Origin: a virus
Virus record (IMG/VR): IMGVR_UViG_3300009285_000569
Span: 1 to 23,742 of that record
DNA: 23,742 nucleotides
Reading direction: 5' to 3' (one strand)
Positions 5,832 through 13,158 of this stretch are shown here, piece after piece. How positions within the stretch are numbered: position 1 is the first letter of the stretch; each line of letters starts with the position of its first letter. The position numbers and the translations under genes are program-made. The notes under the pieces were generated by a model. That model saw only the letters and a program-made list of their open reading frames with translations, did no database searches and was not told where the DNA came from.

Positions 5832-6125
5832 ATGAGGAGATGGTTGATTGTGGCTGCGATGGCAATGATAGCAAGCCTCGCGCTGGCTGAGCCGGTCGAG
5901 TCTCCGTATGCCGCGCGCATCCGGGAACTCGTCAACATCCAGCAACAGGCTATCGTGCGTATCCAGGCGGTTCAGGAGCAGATAGCGAGCCTTCACAACC
6001 AGATTGAAAACGAAAAGGTCACAATCTGGAAGGCGGAGGGTGCTATCCAGGAACTCAAGCGGCTGGAGTCGGAGGTCAAGCCCGCGCACGACCCCAAGAC
6101 AGAGACACCAAAGACAGGAGGCTGA
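5832..6125 (+). CDS. Small exported coiled-coil protein
   Basis: The ATG at 5832 follows GAGGT (5821-5825) with a 6-base gap; an in-frame TTG at 5817 lies inside the preceding gene and is less likely. The protein has 97 residues. Residues 1-19 form a clear signal peptide (basic MRRW, then a hydrophobic core, then SLALA before EPVES). Residues 25-82 are a long heptad-like coiled coil rich in Gln, Ile, Val and Glu. The Pro/Thr/Lys tail is probably flexible. It is the second protein in a row with a Sec-type N-terminus. Possible roles are a partner of the preceding protein or an envelope protein. Family not recognised. Confidence 0.65.
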   Translation: MRRWLIVAAMAMIASLALAEPVESPYAARIRELVNIQQQAIVRIQAVQEQIASLHNQIENEKVTIWKAEGAIQELKRLESEVKPAHDPKTETPKTGG

Positions 6126-6126
6126 C

Positions 6127-6399
6127 ATGCCTTATTCGATACGAACCAGGCAGAAGCGGTTGCACAACTGCTCCGGCAAAGACTTCTACCTCGGCAGGGA
6201 GCGCGTCCTATCCGATGACCGGGTGACGCCGGAGATGCTGGCGGATCCCGAACTCGATGTGTTGCACATCGAGGAGGTGCAGACCGCCTATACCGAGCAG
6301 GGGCAGTGCATCGGAACCACCAAGAAGGGTAAGCGCTGCAAGAATCCTGCCATGCTGGACTCGCTGTACTGCGAAGGGCATCAGGGAGAGGCGGAATAG
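6127..6399 (+). CDS. Small protein with a C-terminal Cys/His zinc-knuckle motif
   Basis: The ATG at 6127 follows the previous stop by one base, with AGGAGG (6116-6121) just upstream inside the preceding gene. The protein has 90 residues. The N-terminal half is basic with a Cys (HNCSGKDFYLG). The C-terminal segment, roughly residues 59-86, has the pattern C-x(3)-T-K-K-G-x-x-C-x(10)-C-x(2)-H, a short treble-clef-like motif found in small phage and bacterial proteins (similar to DUF5763). It probably binds zinc. Its place in the fibre block gives no clear job. Confidence 0.7.
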   Translation: MPYSIRTRQKRLHNCSGKDFYLGRERVLSDDRVTPEMLADPELDVLHIEEVQTAYTEQGQCIGTTKKGKRCKNPAMLDSLYCEGHQGEAE

Positions 6400-6408
6400 G
6401 AGGCAACC

Positions 6409-7242
6409 ATGATACGAGCGCCACGCATCGAAGCTACAGATCAGTCGGTTACGTGGGCGGCATCGGCGGCGGTCAACACTGGCAAGCGTCTCACCATCAC
6501 CAAGCCGAATCCCGTGGCGCGTCTCTACTCCGTAGACGTGCTTAACCCGATGGGCGTCTCCGACCTGACGGTCAAGATTCACGACCTCGAACCATCAGGT
6601 GGTCCCAACTCGACAACCGAGCGTGTCCTGCTCGCGCAGGCAAGCATCCCGAAGACTCCACTGCTCTTGGTGGAGGACTGCGAGGATGTCTGGACGGATG
6701 GTTCCGGCGGGCAGGTTACGTGCGAACAAGGGGCGACCACATACAAGAAGGTCGGCACGTACTCCGCCAAGATGACAGTAGATGCAGGCGCGGCGGCAGG
6801 ATTACTGGCATACGAGAACTTCTCAGCGGCAAACCTCTCACCGTACACGCACCTGCGGCTCTGGATATACTCCACGAAGACGGTCACTGCCGGGCAGCTT
6901 CAAATCCTGCTCGATGATACCAACGGCTGCGCGTCGCCCATCGAGACGATTGACGTGCCTGCGATGACGCTGAATACCTGGTATCAATTCTGGCTGCCGA
7001 TTGCCGACCCGACGCTATGCACGGCGATAGCGAGCATAGGCATCCAGCAAGCCGAAGACCTGGGTGCGTTTGTCGTCTATGTGGACGATGTGAATGCCGT
7101 GTATCTATCCTGGTACAGGACACTCATACAGGGCGCATTCCTCGGCGGCGACATGCGAGTCAGCCTGTCCAACGACACGGCGCTCTCTGCCGCAGAGCCG
7201 GGACCGTTCACCGCCTACGTCCGAGTGCGGGGGATAGAGTGA
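6409..7242 (+). CDS. Structural protein with an inserted carbohydrate-binding-like beta-sandwich
   Basis: The ATG at 6409 follows TAGGAGG (6397-6403). The protein has 277 residues. Residues 1-80 and 240-277 look like two halves of one small beta domain (ARLYSVDVLNPMGVSDLTV and FTAYVRVRGIE). Between them, roughly 86-230, is a jelly-roll-like module: it starts EDCEDVWTDG, has SAKMTVDAG, LRLWIYSTK and WYQFWLPI strands, and ends with a VVYVDDVNAV strand. This layout resembles carbohydrate-binding and galactose-binding-like domains. The role is probably surface attachment on the virion. It overlaps the next start by one base. Confidence 0.65.
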   Translation: MIRAPRIEATDQSVTWAASAAVNTGKRLTITKPNPVARLYSVDVLNPMGVSDLTVKIHDLEPSGGPNSTTERVLLAQASIPKTPLLLVEDCEDVWTDGSGGQVTCEQGATTYKKVGTYSAKMTVDAGAAAGLLAYENFSAANLSPYTHLRLWIYSTKTVTAGQLQILLDDTNGCASPIETIDVPAMTLNTWYQFWLPIADPTLCTAIASIGIQQAEDLGAFVVYVDDVNAVYLSWYRTLIQGAFLGGDMRVSLSNDTALSAAEPGPFTAYVRVRGIE

Positions 7243-7433
7243 TGTACCGAGTCACCATCGACATGACGTTCGAGGAGGCCGCCGACCGCGACAAGCTCTA
7301 TGACGAGGCGGTGAAGGTGCGCGCGAAGGTTAGCAGGAAGGCGTCGGGTCGCGTCGAGCGGCACACCTGCAACCATGACAAGAGCCAGCCGTGTGTTGAC
7401 CAGGAAGTCACAGCGTGGGAGGCGGCAGGATGA
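7242..7433 (+). CDS. Small hypothetical phage protein
   Basis: The ATG at 7242 overlaps the TGA of the preceding gene by one base (TGATG), so it is probably translated by coupling. The protein has 63 residues. The N-terminal half (YRVTIDMTFEEAADRDKLYD) predicts a beta-strand then a helix. A Cys/His-containing loop (HTCNHDKSQPC) near residues 44-54 may bind metal. The following gene starts inside its last codons. I do not recognise a family. Confidence 0.6.
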   Translation: MYRVTIDMTFEEAADRDKLYDEAVKVRAKVSRKASGRVERHTCNHDKSQPCVDQEVTAWEAAG

Positions 7434-8107
7434 TACTGCCCGTCGAGCGGCCTGGAGTCATACCGCCTGTGTATCCGCTGGAGGCGCCGCAGGGCTGCGT
7501 GCTCTACCTGGACATGCAGGATAGGAGCGACAAGGCCATCGACCACAGCCGCCTCGGGAACCATGGGGCTATTACCGGTGCATCTCTGGCGAGCGCTCCG
7601 AGGGGTGTGTGCCGCAATTTCGATGGTGTGGACGACGTGATCACCGTTACCGGCGACCTCATCGGGACGGGCGCTGTCACCATCGAGGCATGGATCAACC
7701 CGGATGGCGCAGGCGAGAGTAGCCTGGGGCGGATTGTGTGCAGTGCGATCCCGGCAGAAGCGGCCTTCTACACAGCCGCCAACCGCCTAGGGTTCACCAG
7801 CGACTCTGCGACGGCGATGCTCTCTGCAGTCAGCAGCATCACATACGGTCTCTGGTATCACGCGGTGATCGTGCGTGCCGCCGATGCGACCGGCAACATC
7901 TACATCAACGGCGCGCTTAATGGGACGGCAGACCAGGCGACCGGCACCCCGTCATCCGGGGCGGCGACGCTCGTCGGGTCAAGCAGTCTAGGCATCAAGG
8001 CATACGATGGATTGATCGGGATGCTGCGCATATATAGCCGCGTGCTCACCGCCGTCGAGGTGATGAACGCATACCAGGAGCACGCCTGGCGATTCGGGAG
8101 GGGATAG
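7430..8107 (+). CDS. LamG / concanavalin A-like lectin domain protein
   Basis: The ATG at 7430 follows GGGAGG (7417-7422) with a 7-base gap. The protein has 225 residues. It is one LamG-like jelly roll from about residue 20 to 220: the opening CVLYLDMQD and DHSRLGNHG segment, the CRNFDGVDDVITV strand, the TIEAWINPD motif, YGLWYHAVIV, IYINGALNGT, and the closing GLIGMLRIYSRVLTAVEV. These are the standard LamG_3 features. Phages use such domains on fibres and decoration proteins to bind host or environmental glycans. Its position next to other beta-sandwich genes supports an adhesion role. Confidence 0.85.
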   Translation: MILPVERPGVIPPVYPLEAPQGCVLYLDMQDRSDKAIDHSRLGNHGAITGASLASAPRGVCRNFDGVDDVITVTGDLIGTGAVTIEAWINPDGAGESSLGRIVCSAIPAEAAFYTAANRLGFTSDSATAMLSAVSSITYGLWYHAVIVRAADATGNIYINGALNGTADQATGTPSSGAATLVGSSSLGIKAYDGLIGMLRIYSRVLTAVEVMNAYQEHAWRFGRG

Positions 8108-8110
8108 ACG

Positions 8111-8398
8111 ATGGCACTGACAGCATCCGAGGAGACGACACTGCGCGCGATCATCAAGCAGGTGAAAGACACGCCCGCGCTCACCGACGCAGTCAAGGCG
8201 GCACAGGCGGCGCTTGACGACGCCAACACACGATGGTTTGCCGAGCGCGACACCGCGCAACTTGCGGCGAACGAGGCTATGCAGAGCATCAACCTGGCAC
8301 ACGCGCCGGAGATAGCGCAGAAGACGACGGCGCTCGAAGCGGCGAAGAAGGCGCTTGAGGATAGCAAGGTATTGGTTTCGGGTGTAGAGCGGACGTAA
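8111..8398 (+). CDS. Small coiled-coil protein
   Basis: The ATG at 8111 follows GGGAGG (8097-8102). The protein has 95 residues, almost all helical, rich in Ala, Glu, Lys and Asp, with heptad spacing (LTDAVKAAQAALDDANTRW and IAQKTTALEAAKKALEDS). No signal peptide or Cys. After its TAA (8396-8398) the same frame continues for 14 more coding-like codons to a second TAA, so the C-terminus may have been shortened by a nonsense change (see findings). It could be a trimerising or linker component for the fibres around it. Confidence 0.6.
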   Translation: MALTASEETTLRAIIKQVKDTPALTDAVKAAQAALDDANTRWFAERDTAQLAANEAMQSINLAHAPEIAQKTTALEAAKKALEDSKVLVSGVERT

Positions 8399-8447
8399 CG
8401 ACAGACCGAGGAGTACCACGACAAGGTGTATGTGATGGGCTAAGCAG

Positions 8448-9695
8448 ATGGCGATCTGGTATTGTCAAAATAGCAGCAGCAACATAAACGACGCGAATAA
8501 CTGGAACAGCGTTCCTGCTGGCGGCGGCGACGTGCTTACCTGGGCGAACCTGGCTAACGGTGACATACTCCGGGCAAACGGCAAAACCTCCATCAACATC
8601 AATGTCGATGTTGGCTCGGAATCGGTGCAGGTAACGATTGACACGGTTACGGGTTTGGGCACAGCGGGCGGGGGGTTCATCCTCTCAGGATCGAGTGCGT
8701 TGACCCTGTATGCACATCTTACCGCCGGAACCACCAAAGCCTTAGTAGCCAGCCACACCGGGGTCGGTGCGAATAAGTTGAGCATCAAGGGTATCCTGAC
8801 CGGTGGCTCGGCATCGAGCACGTTTGCGCTCCAGAATACATCTACCGGTTCGGTAGATGTATCCGTGGCTTCCGGTAATGCTATTGTTGGCGGGGCGGGT
8901 GCATCTGCACGGGGACTTGCGAACGACTCGACTGGCATTCTGACATTTACAGGTAATGTCCTGGGGTCGGCAGCGGCTCAGGGGATTTACCAATCAGGTG
9001 TAGCGAATATAACCGGGGTCGGCAATGTGACCGGCGGGGCGGGGGCTCCTGGAATCTACTGCAATACTACCGGCAGTGTCAATATTACCGGTACTGTGCA
9101 GGCAGGCACGGCGGCTAATGGACACGGCATACAGGCCGGTACATGTGACATCGTGGTTAGCAGCGGAAATCTCATCAATACCTTGTATGGCAGTGCTGTG
9201 TATGGGAAACTGACCTACAACCCCGGCTCCGGCAACTACATCGCCTACCCGAAGACGAGCGGCGGCGCGGGCACCTATTACTATGCTTTCTGTCAAGACG
9301 CCGCCGACGTGCGCGCGGGCACGCTTCCAACAGGTGCGGTGCAGGGCAACCTGGTGGGCACTCTGGCGGTTCCGTCAGCAGCTCAGGTGCTCTTGGGTGT
9401 GGAGGTAGATGATACCAATGGCACATACGTTACTACGGCAGAGGCAGACGTTCGGGCCGGCACGACGTTCGGGGCTGGGTCGGCTGATGAGGGCACGCTC
9501 GCAGTCCCACCGGCGGCGGACGTGATCGAGGCTGTGCCCGTGGACGCCGGGGTGGGCACGTACCACGAGGCGACGGTCGCGGAGGTGCAGGACGGCGTGA
9601 TGTTCGGACCCGCATCGGCATACGAAGGCGAGTATGTCGGCGGCGGTGGCGGAGGCGGGGGACCGCTGGTGGGCGCAGGAGGGTTGGTAGGATGA
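8448..9695 (+). CDS. Repetitive beta-rich fibre-like protein with a Gly-rich C-terminus
   Basis: The protein has 415 residues with an ATG at 8448; its ribosome site is weak. Residues 1-280 are a stack of short Gly/Ser/Thr-rich strands (ITGVGNVTGGAGAPGIY, NITGTVQAGTAANGHGI), suggestive of a beta-helix. Residues about 284-400 contain three copies of a unit with ADVRAGT or AEVQDGV, then G-x-LAVP, then a VxVDxxxGTY strand. The C-terminus is a run of Gly followed by GPLVGAGGLVG, probably a flexible linker. The role is probably a virion fibre or whisker. It overlaps the next gene by 4 bases (ATGA). A perfect 12-bp hairpin lies inside its coding sequence. Confidence 0.65.
   Translation: MAIWYCQNSSSNINDANNWNSVPAGGGDVLTWANLANGDILRANGKTSININVDVGSESVQVTIDTVTGLGTAGGGFILSGSSALTLYAHLTAGTTKALVASHTGVGANKLSIKGILTGGSASSTFALQNTSTGSVDVSVASGNAIVGGAGASARGLANDSTGILTFTGNVLGSAAAQGIYQSGVANITGVGNVTGGAGAPGIYCNTTGSVNITGTVQAGTAANGHGIQAGTCDIVVSSGNLINTLYGSAVYGKLTYNPGSGNYIAYPKTSGGAGTYYYAFCQDAADVRAGTLPTGAVQGNLVGTLAVPSAAQVLLGVEVDDTNGTYVTTAEADVRAGTTFGAGSADEGTLAVPPAADVIEAVPVDAGVGTYHEATVAEVQDGVMFGPASAYEGEYVGGGGGGGGPLVGAGGLVG
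8836..8862. repeat. Perfect 12-bp inverted repeat within a coding region
   Basis: ATACATCTACCG (8836-8847) and its exact reverse complement (8851-8862) flank the 3-base loop GTT. It lies inside the fibre-like gene and is not followed by a T tract. Confidence 0.75.
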
Positions 9696-11467
9696 GTTTG
9701 TATTTGGGCGATTTCCCACTAGCCGGTACGGTAGAGTTCGGCTTCAACACGCGAACGCTCGCAAACGTCCCCATCACACTTGCCGGTGCTCCTACCATCG
9801 CGGTCTACAAGGCGGCAGCGACCTCGGCTCTGACGCTCGATCCTGCCCCGGTACTGGACGAGGCGCTCGGCGCGGTCGTGGGGCTGCATCACGTGACGGT
9901 CAGCCTCGCCGATGCCGACTTCACGGCAGGCGAGTACAAGGTGGTGCTCTCTGCCGGGACTGTGGACGGGGTGAGCGTCGTGGGCACCGTATTAGCTCAC
10001 TTCTCCATCAACAACCGAACCGAGGCAGCAGTAGCCACTGAACTGGCGAAGGTGCCGAAGTCGGACGGTACTGCGACCTGGAACGACACGGCGAAGGCGA
10101 CCCTGCAGGCCGAGGCGAACGATGCGCTCGTCGCCAACAACCTCGACCACCTGGCGCTGACCGCTACGGGTGGCACAGACATGACCACCGAGGTCGCAGA
10201 TAATACGGTGCTCTCACGCATCCTGGGCAACGGCGACACCAGCACGTTCGTGCCGTCAACTGATGGGCTGCACGCGGCTGGCGTAGACCTCGATGCGATA
10301 CTCTTCGATACCGGGACAACACTGGACGGGCGTATCCCGGCGGCGCTAACGAGTAACGGCAATATGAAGTGCAGCTTGATAGAGATTATGACAGTTGCGC
10401 TAACCGGCACGGCGGCTCAAATAGCCGCGGCCTTTATCAAGTTCTTCGACAAAGCCGCTCCAACCGGCACGATCAACTCCCTGCCGGATGCGGTTCCCGG
10501 CGCGACCGGCGGGCTCCCGACTACCAACGGCACAAAGGTATCCCAGACAGTTGACCTCACATCGGGGCAGAGCATAGCCGTGAGCGACAAGACCGGCTTT
10601 TCCCTCTCCGCCACCGGCGCGGATGCTATCACCAGCACATCTACCTTTGCGGTGGCTATGGCGGCGGCGGCGTGGAACGCGCTTACATCCGGGATGGTTA
10701 CGGTCGGCAGCGTCGGCAAGAAACTGGCGGACTGGGTGGTCGGCACCATCGACACTTATACCGGCAACACGAAGCAGACGGGTGATGCGTATGCGCTCCT
10801 TGGCACCGTGCATACAGATATAGATGCTATCCTGGCAGATACCAACGAACTCCAGACAGACTGGGCAAACGGCGGACGGCTCGACTTGCTTCTCGACACG
10901 GCATCAGCGGGTGCTGGGCTAACAGCACAGCAGACCCGCGACTCCATGAAGCTCGCGCCGAGTGTGGGCGATCCGGCGGCGGGGAGCGTGGATGCTCATC
11001 TGGACGCAGCGGCGCTTGAGGCGACGCTGGCGGCCATCAAGGGCGCTGGATGGAGCACGGAGACGCTGGCCGCCATAGACGTGCTGATCGACGCTATCAA
11101 GGCTAAGACCGACACCATCGGTACCGTGAGCGTTACCGTAGTCAGTCCCGTGGCGTCCACCGGTGACATCGCTATTGTGGCCGGTGATACCTATGACATT
11201 GATGACGGTCGGGAGATCACCTGGACGCAATCCGGCACATGGCCGTCACTCTCAGGCGCGACCGTTGTCTTCGACTGTGGCGACGTGTCTGTAGCCTGCA
11301 CGGTGAGCGGGGCGGACCCGAACCAGGTTATCACGCTGGAGCTCACGGCGGCTCAGACATTGGCGCTCACGCCGGGAAGCTACGTCTACCAAGTGCGGGC
11401 GACGCTTTCAGGCGGGCACGTCGTCACTATCGTGTCCGGCGGGATGCTCGTGGAGGCTCAAATCTAA
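9692..11467 (+). CDS. Large fibre or baseplate-like structural protein
   Basis: The ATG at 9692 overlaps the preceding stop. The protein has 591 residues. Residues 1-110 form an immunoglobulin-like beta domain (LGDFPLAGTVEFGFNTR, then AGEYKVVLSAG), a type seen at the N-terminus of phage fibre and baseplate upper proteins. Residues 115-220 and 350-460 are helical and probably coiled (DAILADTNELQTDW, AALEATLAAIKGAG, VLIDAIKAKTDTIG), which suits a trimeric shaft. Residues 490-591 form a second beta domain that resembles the BppU-type N-domain (DIDDGREITWTQSG to SYVYQVRATLSG). The partner is unknown. It ends one base into the next start codon. Confidence 0.65.
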   Translation: MSLYLGDFPLAGTVEFGFNTRTLANVPITLAGAPTIAVYKAAATSALTLDPAPVLDEALGAVVGLHHVTVSLADADFTAGEYKVVLSAGTVDGVSVVGTVLAHFSINNRTEAAVATELAKVPKSDGTATWNDTAKATLQAEANDALVANNLDHLALTATGGTDMTTEVADNTVLSRILGNGDTSTFVPSTDGLHAAGVDLDAILFDTGTTLDGRIPAALTSNGNMKCSLIEIMTVALTGTAAQIAAAFIKFFDKAAPTGTINSLPDAVPGATGGLPTTNGTKVSQTVDLTSGQSIAVSDKTGFSLSATGADAITSTSTFAVAMAAAAWNALTSGMVTVGSVGKKLADWVVGTIDTYTGNTKQTGDAYALLGTVHTDIDAILADTNELQTDWANGGRLDLLLDTASAGAGLTAQQTRDSMKLAPSVGDPAAGSVDAHLDAAALEATLAAIKGAGWSTETLAAIDVLIDAIKAKTDTIGTVSVTVVSPVASTGDIAIVAGDTYDIDDGREITWTQSGTWPSLSGATVVFDCGDVSVACTVSGADPNQVITLELTAAQTLALTPGSYVYQVRATLSGGHVVTIVSGGMLVEAQI

Positions 11468-11925
11468 TGTACTGCTCATACGGCGACCTCGATAACGAGA
11501 TAGTGACGCTCTCCGAGTACGTACCGACCGGCAAGACGGCGGCGACATGGATAAACCAGCGCATCCGGGCAGCTCAGGCGGAGATAGACGGGCGGCTGGG
11601 GATGCAGTACGCCGTGCCGTTCGAGTCGCCCGTGCCGGAGATCATCTGGACGATATGTCTGTACCTGTCGGCCAGTCGGATAATGAACCCTGGCTTCGTG
11701 GGCGAAGTCCCTTCCGACAGCCGGGTGGTGGATACCTACTACAAGCGGGCGAACGACCTGCTGGAGAAGATCGAGTCGGGCGAGATCACGATCCCCGGCG
11801 CGACAAAGGCAACTGATGGGGCAACCATCCAGAGCACCACAACCGATCTGAGCAGAGAGTTCACCCAGACAACTCACGACGAGGATGGCAATGTCCTGGC
11901 GACGGGCACACTGGACGGGGTCTAA
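11467..11925 (+). CDS. Mu gp36-like (DUF1320) head-tail connector protein
   Basis: The ATG at 11467 overlaps the preceding TAA by one base; longer in-frame sequence upstream lies inside the previous gene. The protein has 152 residues. The start MYCSYGDLDNEI, the following WINQRIRAAQAEIDGRL helix, and the VPEIIWTICLYLSASRIM segment are typical of the DUF1320 / gp36 family, which lies between head and tail genes in Mu-like phages and is thought to be an adaptor. Residues 120-152 are a Thr/Asp-rich flexible tail. Length is usual for the family. The next two genes are also joining and completion proteins. Confidence 0.8.
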   Translation: MYCSYGDLDNEIVTLSEYVPTGKTAATWINQRIRAAQAEIDGRLGMQYAVPFESPVPEIIWTICLYLSASRIMNPGFVGEVPSDSRVVDTYYKRANDLLEKIESGEITIPGATKATDGATIQSTTTDLSREFTQTTHDEDGNVLATGTLDGV

Positions 11926-11939
11926 GCAGAGGCTACAAC

Positions 11940-12527
11940 ATGGCGGGCACAGACATCCAGATAGACGTGATGGACCATGTAAGCCCACTTCTACGAAGCG
12001 CGGTTCGCTCGCTGACGGACTTCAAGAGGCCGCTCTCCCTGGCCGGTCACTACATGCAGAGGGAGACAATCCGCCAATTCGAGACTGAGGGCGCGCGGGG
12101 CGGGACTCCGTGGCAACCACTCGCAAAAAGCACCATCAGGCAGCGGCGAAAGCGATCAAATAAGATACTCCAGGATACCGGCAGGCTACGGCAGAGCATG
12201 ACTGCTATCACCGGCGGCGACTCGATATGGCAGTTGTCCAGCGATGCATTGAGGATGGGCACAAACCTGGAGTATGCAAACATCCACCAGCAGGGCGGGG
12301 ACATCAACCGGATAAGCAAGCCAGGACAGGTCAAGCTCCGGCGGCTCAAATCGGGCGCCGTGCGGTTCGCTGGGAAACAGCACAAGAAGACCTGGACGGT
12401 GAGTTACGTTGGCGGCAAGGCGTTTAGGATTCATATCCCGAAGCGGCCATTCCTGGTGGTGACTGCCGAGAACCGCGAGGAGATCGGGCGCATCTTCCTG
12501 CGGTATGCGACGGGGGCATTCAAGTGA
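11940..12527 (+). CDS. Phage virion morphogenesis protein (Mu gpG / tail completion family)
   Basis: The ATG at 11940 follows a GAGG ribosome site. The protein has 195 residues. Family features are the N-terminal helix pair with ETIRQFETEG, the GTPWQPLAKSTIRQRRK segment, the LQDTGRLRQSMTA segment, LEYANIHQQGG, and the C-terminal IPKRPFLVVTAENREEI. This family completes or stabilises the tail-head joint. An insertion of about 40 residues with a KLRRLKSGAVRF segment sits before the IPKRPF motif, as in many relatives. The following gene overlaps its stop codon (GTGA). Confidence 0.88.
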   Translation: MAGTDIQIDVMDHVSPLLRSAVRSLTDFKRPLSLAGHYMQRETIRQFETEGARGGTPWQPLAKSTIRQRRKRSNKILQDTGRLRQSMTAITGGDSIWQLSSDALRMGTNLEYANIHQQGGDINRISKPGQVKLRRLKSGAVRFAGKQHKKTWTVSYVGGKAFRIHIPKRPFLVVTAENREEIGRIFLRYATGAFK

Positions 12528-12739
12528 GGCTGAAGCCCTATACCCAGATTGGTATCCGTCGTAAGCGATGTGTCCGGTGTGGCGCTCGCGCAACCGCTCA
12601 ATGGAATATATGTGCTCTGGGGAAGCAGTTCGTCCCTATTTGTCGCGAATGCGACATTGCCCTAAATGCTTTGGCCTTAGAATTCATGTCTATTCCCGGT
12701 TCCCGGGAAATTCTTGTCGCGTATGAGGGGGCATCGTGA
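12524..12739 (+). CDS. Small double-CxxC zinc-ribbon protein
   Basis: The GTG at 12524 overlaps the preceding TGA, indicating coupling. The protein has 71 residues with CVRCG (residues 16-20) and CREC (around 40-43), spaced like a zinc ribbon, followed by a helix (IALNALALEFM). Small proteins of this pattern are frequent in head-tail joining regions of siphophages, with no known job. The DNA is clearly more A+T-rich than neighbours and uses codons such as TTG, AAT and TTA more freely, which suggests a separate origin or a lower expression level. Confidence 0.7.
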   Translation: MRLKPYTQIGIRRKRCVRCGARATAQWNICALGKQFVPICRECDIALNALALEFMSIPGSREILVAYEGAS

Positions 12740-13137
12740 TCGATTTCTCAGCCATCGAAGATGAACTGGTGGACGTAATCACGGCGGCGGCCACGTTCAC
12801 CAGCACACAGACCGGTTACATTCGCGAGGTCATCCCGATAACCCAGATGCCCTCGCTCGATGTGTCGGCACAGGGGCACTCCACTCAACACAACGCCAAC
12901 CGCACGTATACCGTGCCGATCATCTGCGTCATCAGACGGAAGGGGGTAGACCGGGCGGCAAACGCGACGGCGTTCAAGGTGCTGGTAGAGCAGATCTGCG
13001 CGGCGCTCGAAGCCTATACGCATCCGGCCAACTTCGATGCGGCTCGCAACTTTACCAGCAACATCGGCATGGAACAGTCCGGCGACGGCGCGATTGTGCG
13101 CACAGTCGTCATCACATTCAACGTTCTCGCACACTGA
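12736..13137 (+). CDS. Tail terminator-like protein (Mu gp37-like position)
   Basis: The GTG at 12736 overlaps the preceding stop. The protein has 133 residues. It starts with a helix (IDFSAIEDELVDVITAA), then beta strands (SLDVSAQGHSTQ, RTYTVPIICVI), a helix (AFKVLVEQICAALEAY), and closing strands with VRTVVITFNVLAH. This alpha/beta layout, the alternation of strands reporting VPIICVI and VVITFNV, and the gene order after gpG fit the tail terminator / minor tail protein class. The assignment is mainly from layout and order. Confidence 0.6.
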   Translation: MIDFSAIEDELVDVITAAATFTSTQTGYIREVIPITQMPSLDVSAQGHSTQHNANRTYTVPIICVIRRKGVDRAANATAFKVLVEQICAALEAYTHPANFDAARNFTSNIGMEQSGDGAIVRTVVITFNVLAH

Positions 13138-13158
13138 CATCGCGGAGGTGAATACAAC

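Noticed and set aside
9640-9680. GGC-rich tract as a repeat element
   Set aside because: It encodes a Gly linker at the end of the fibre-like protein; no further structure.
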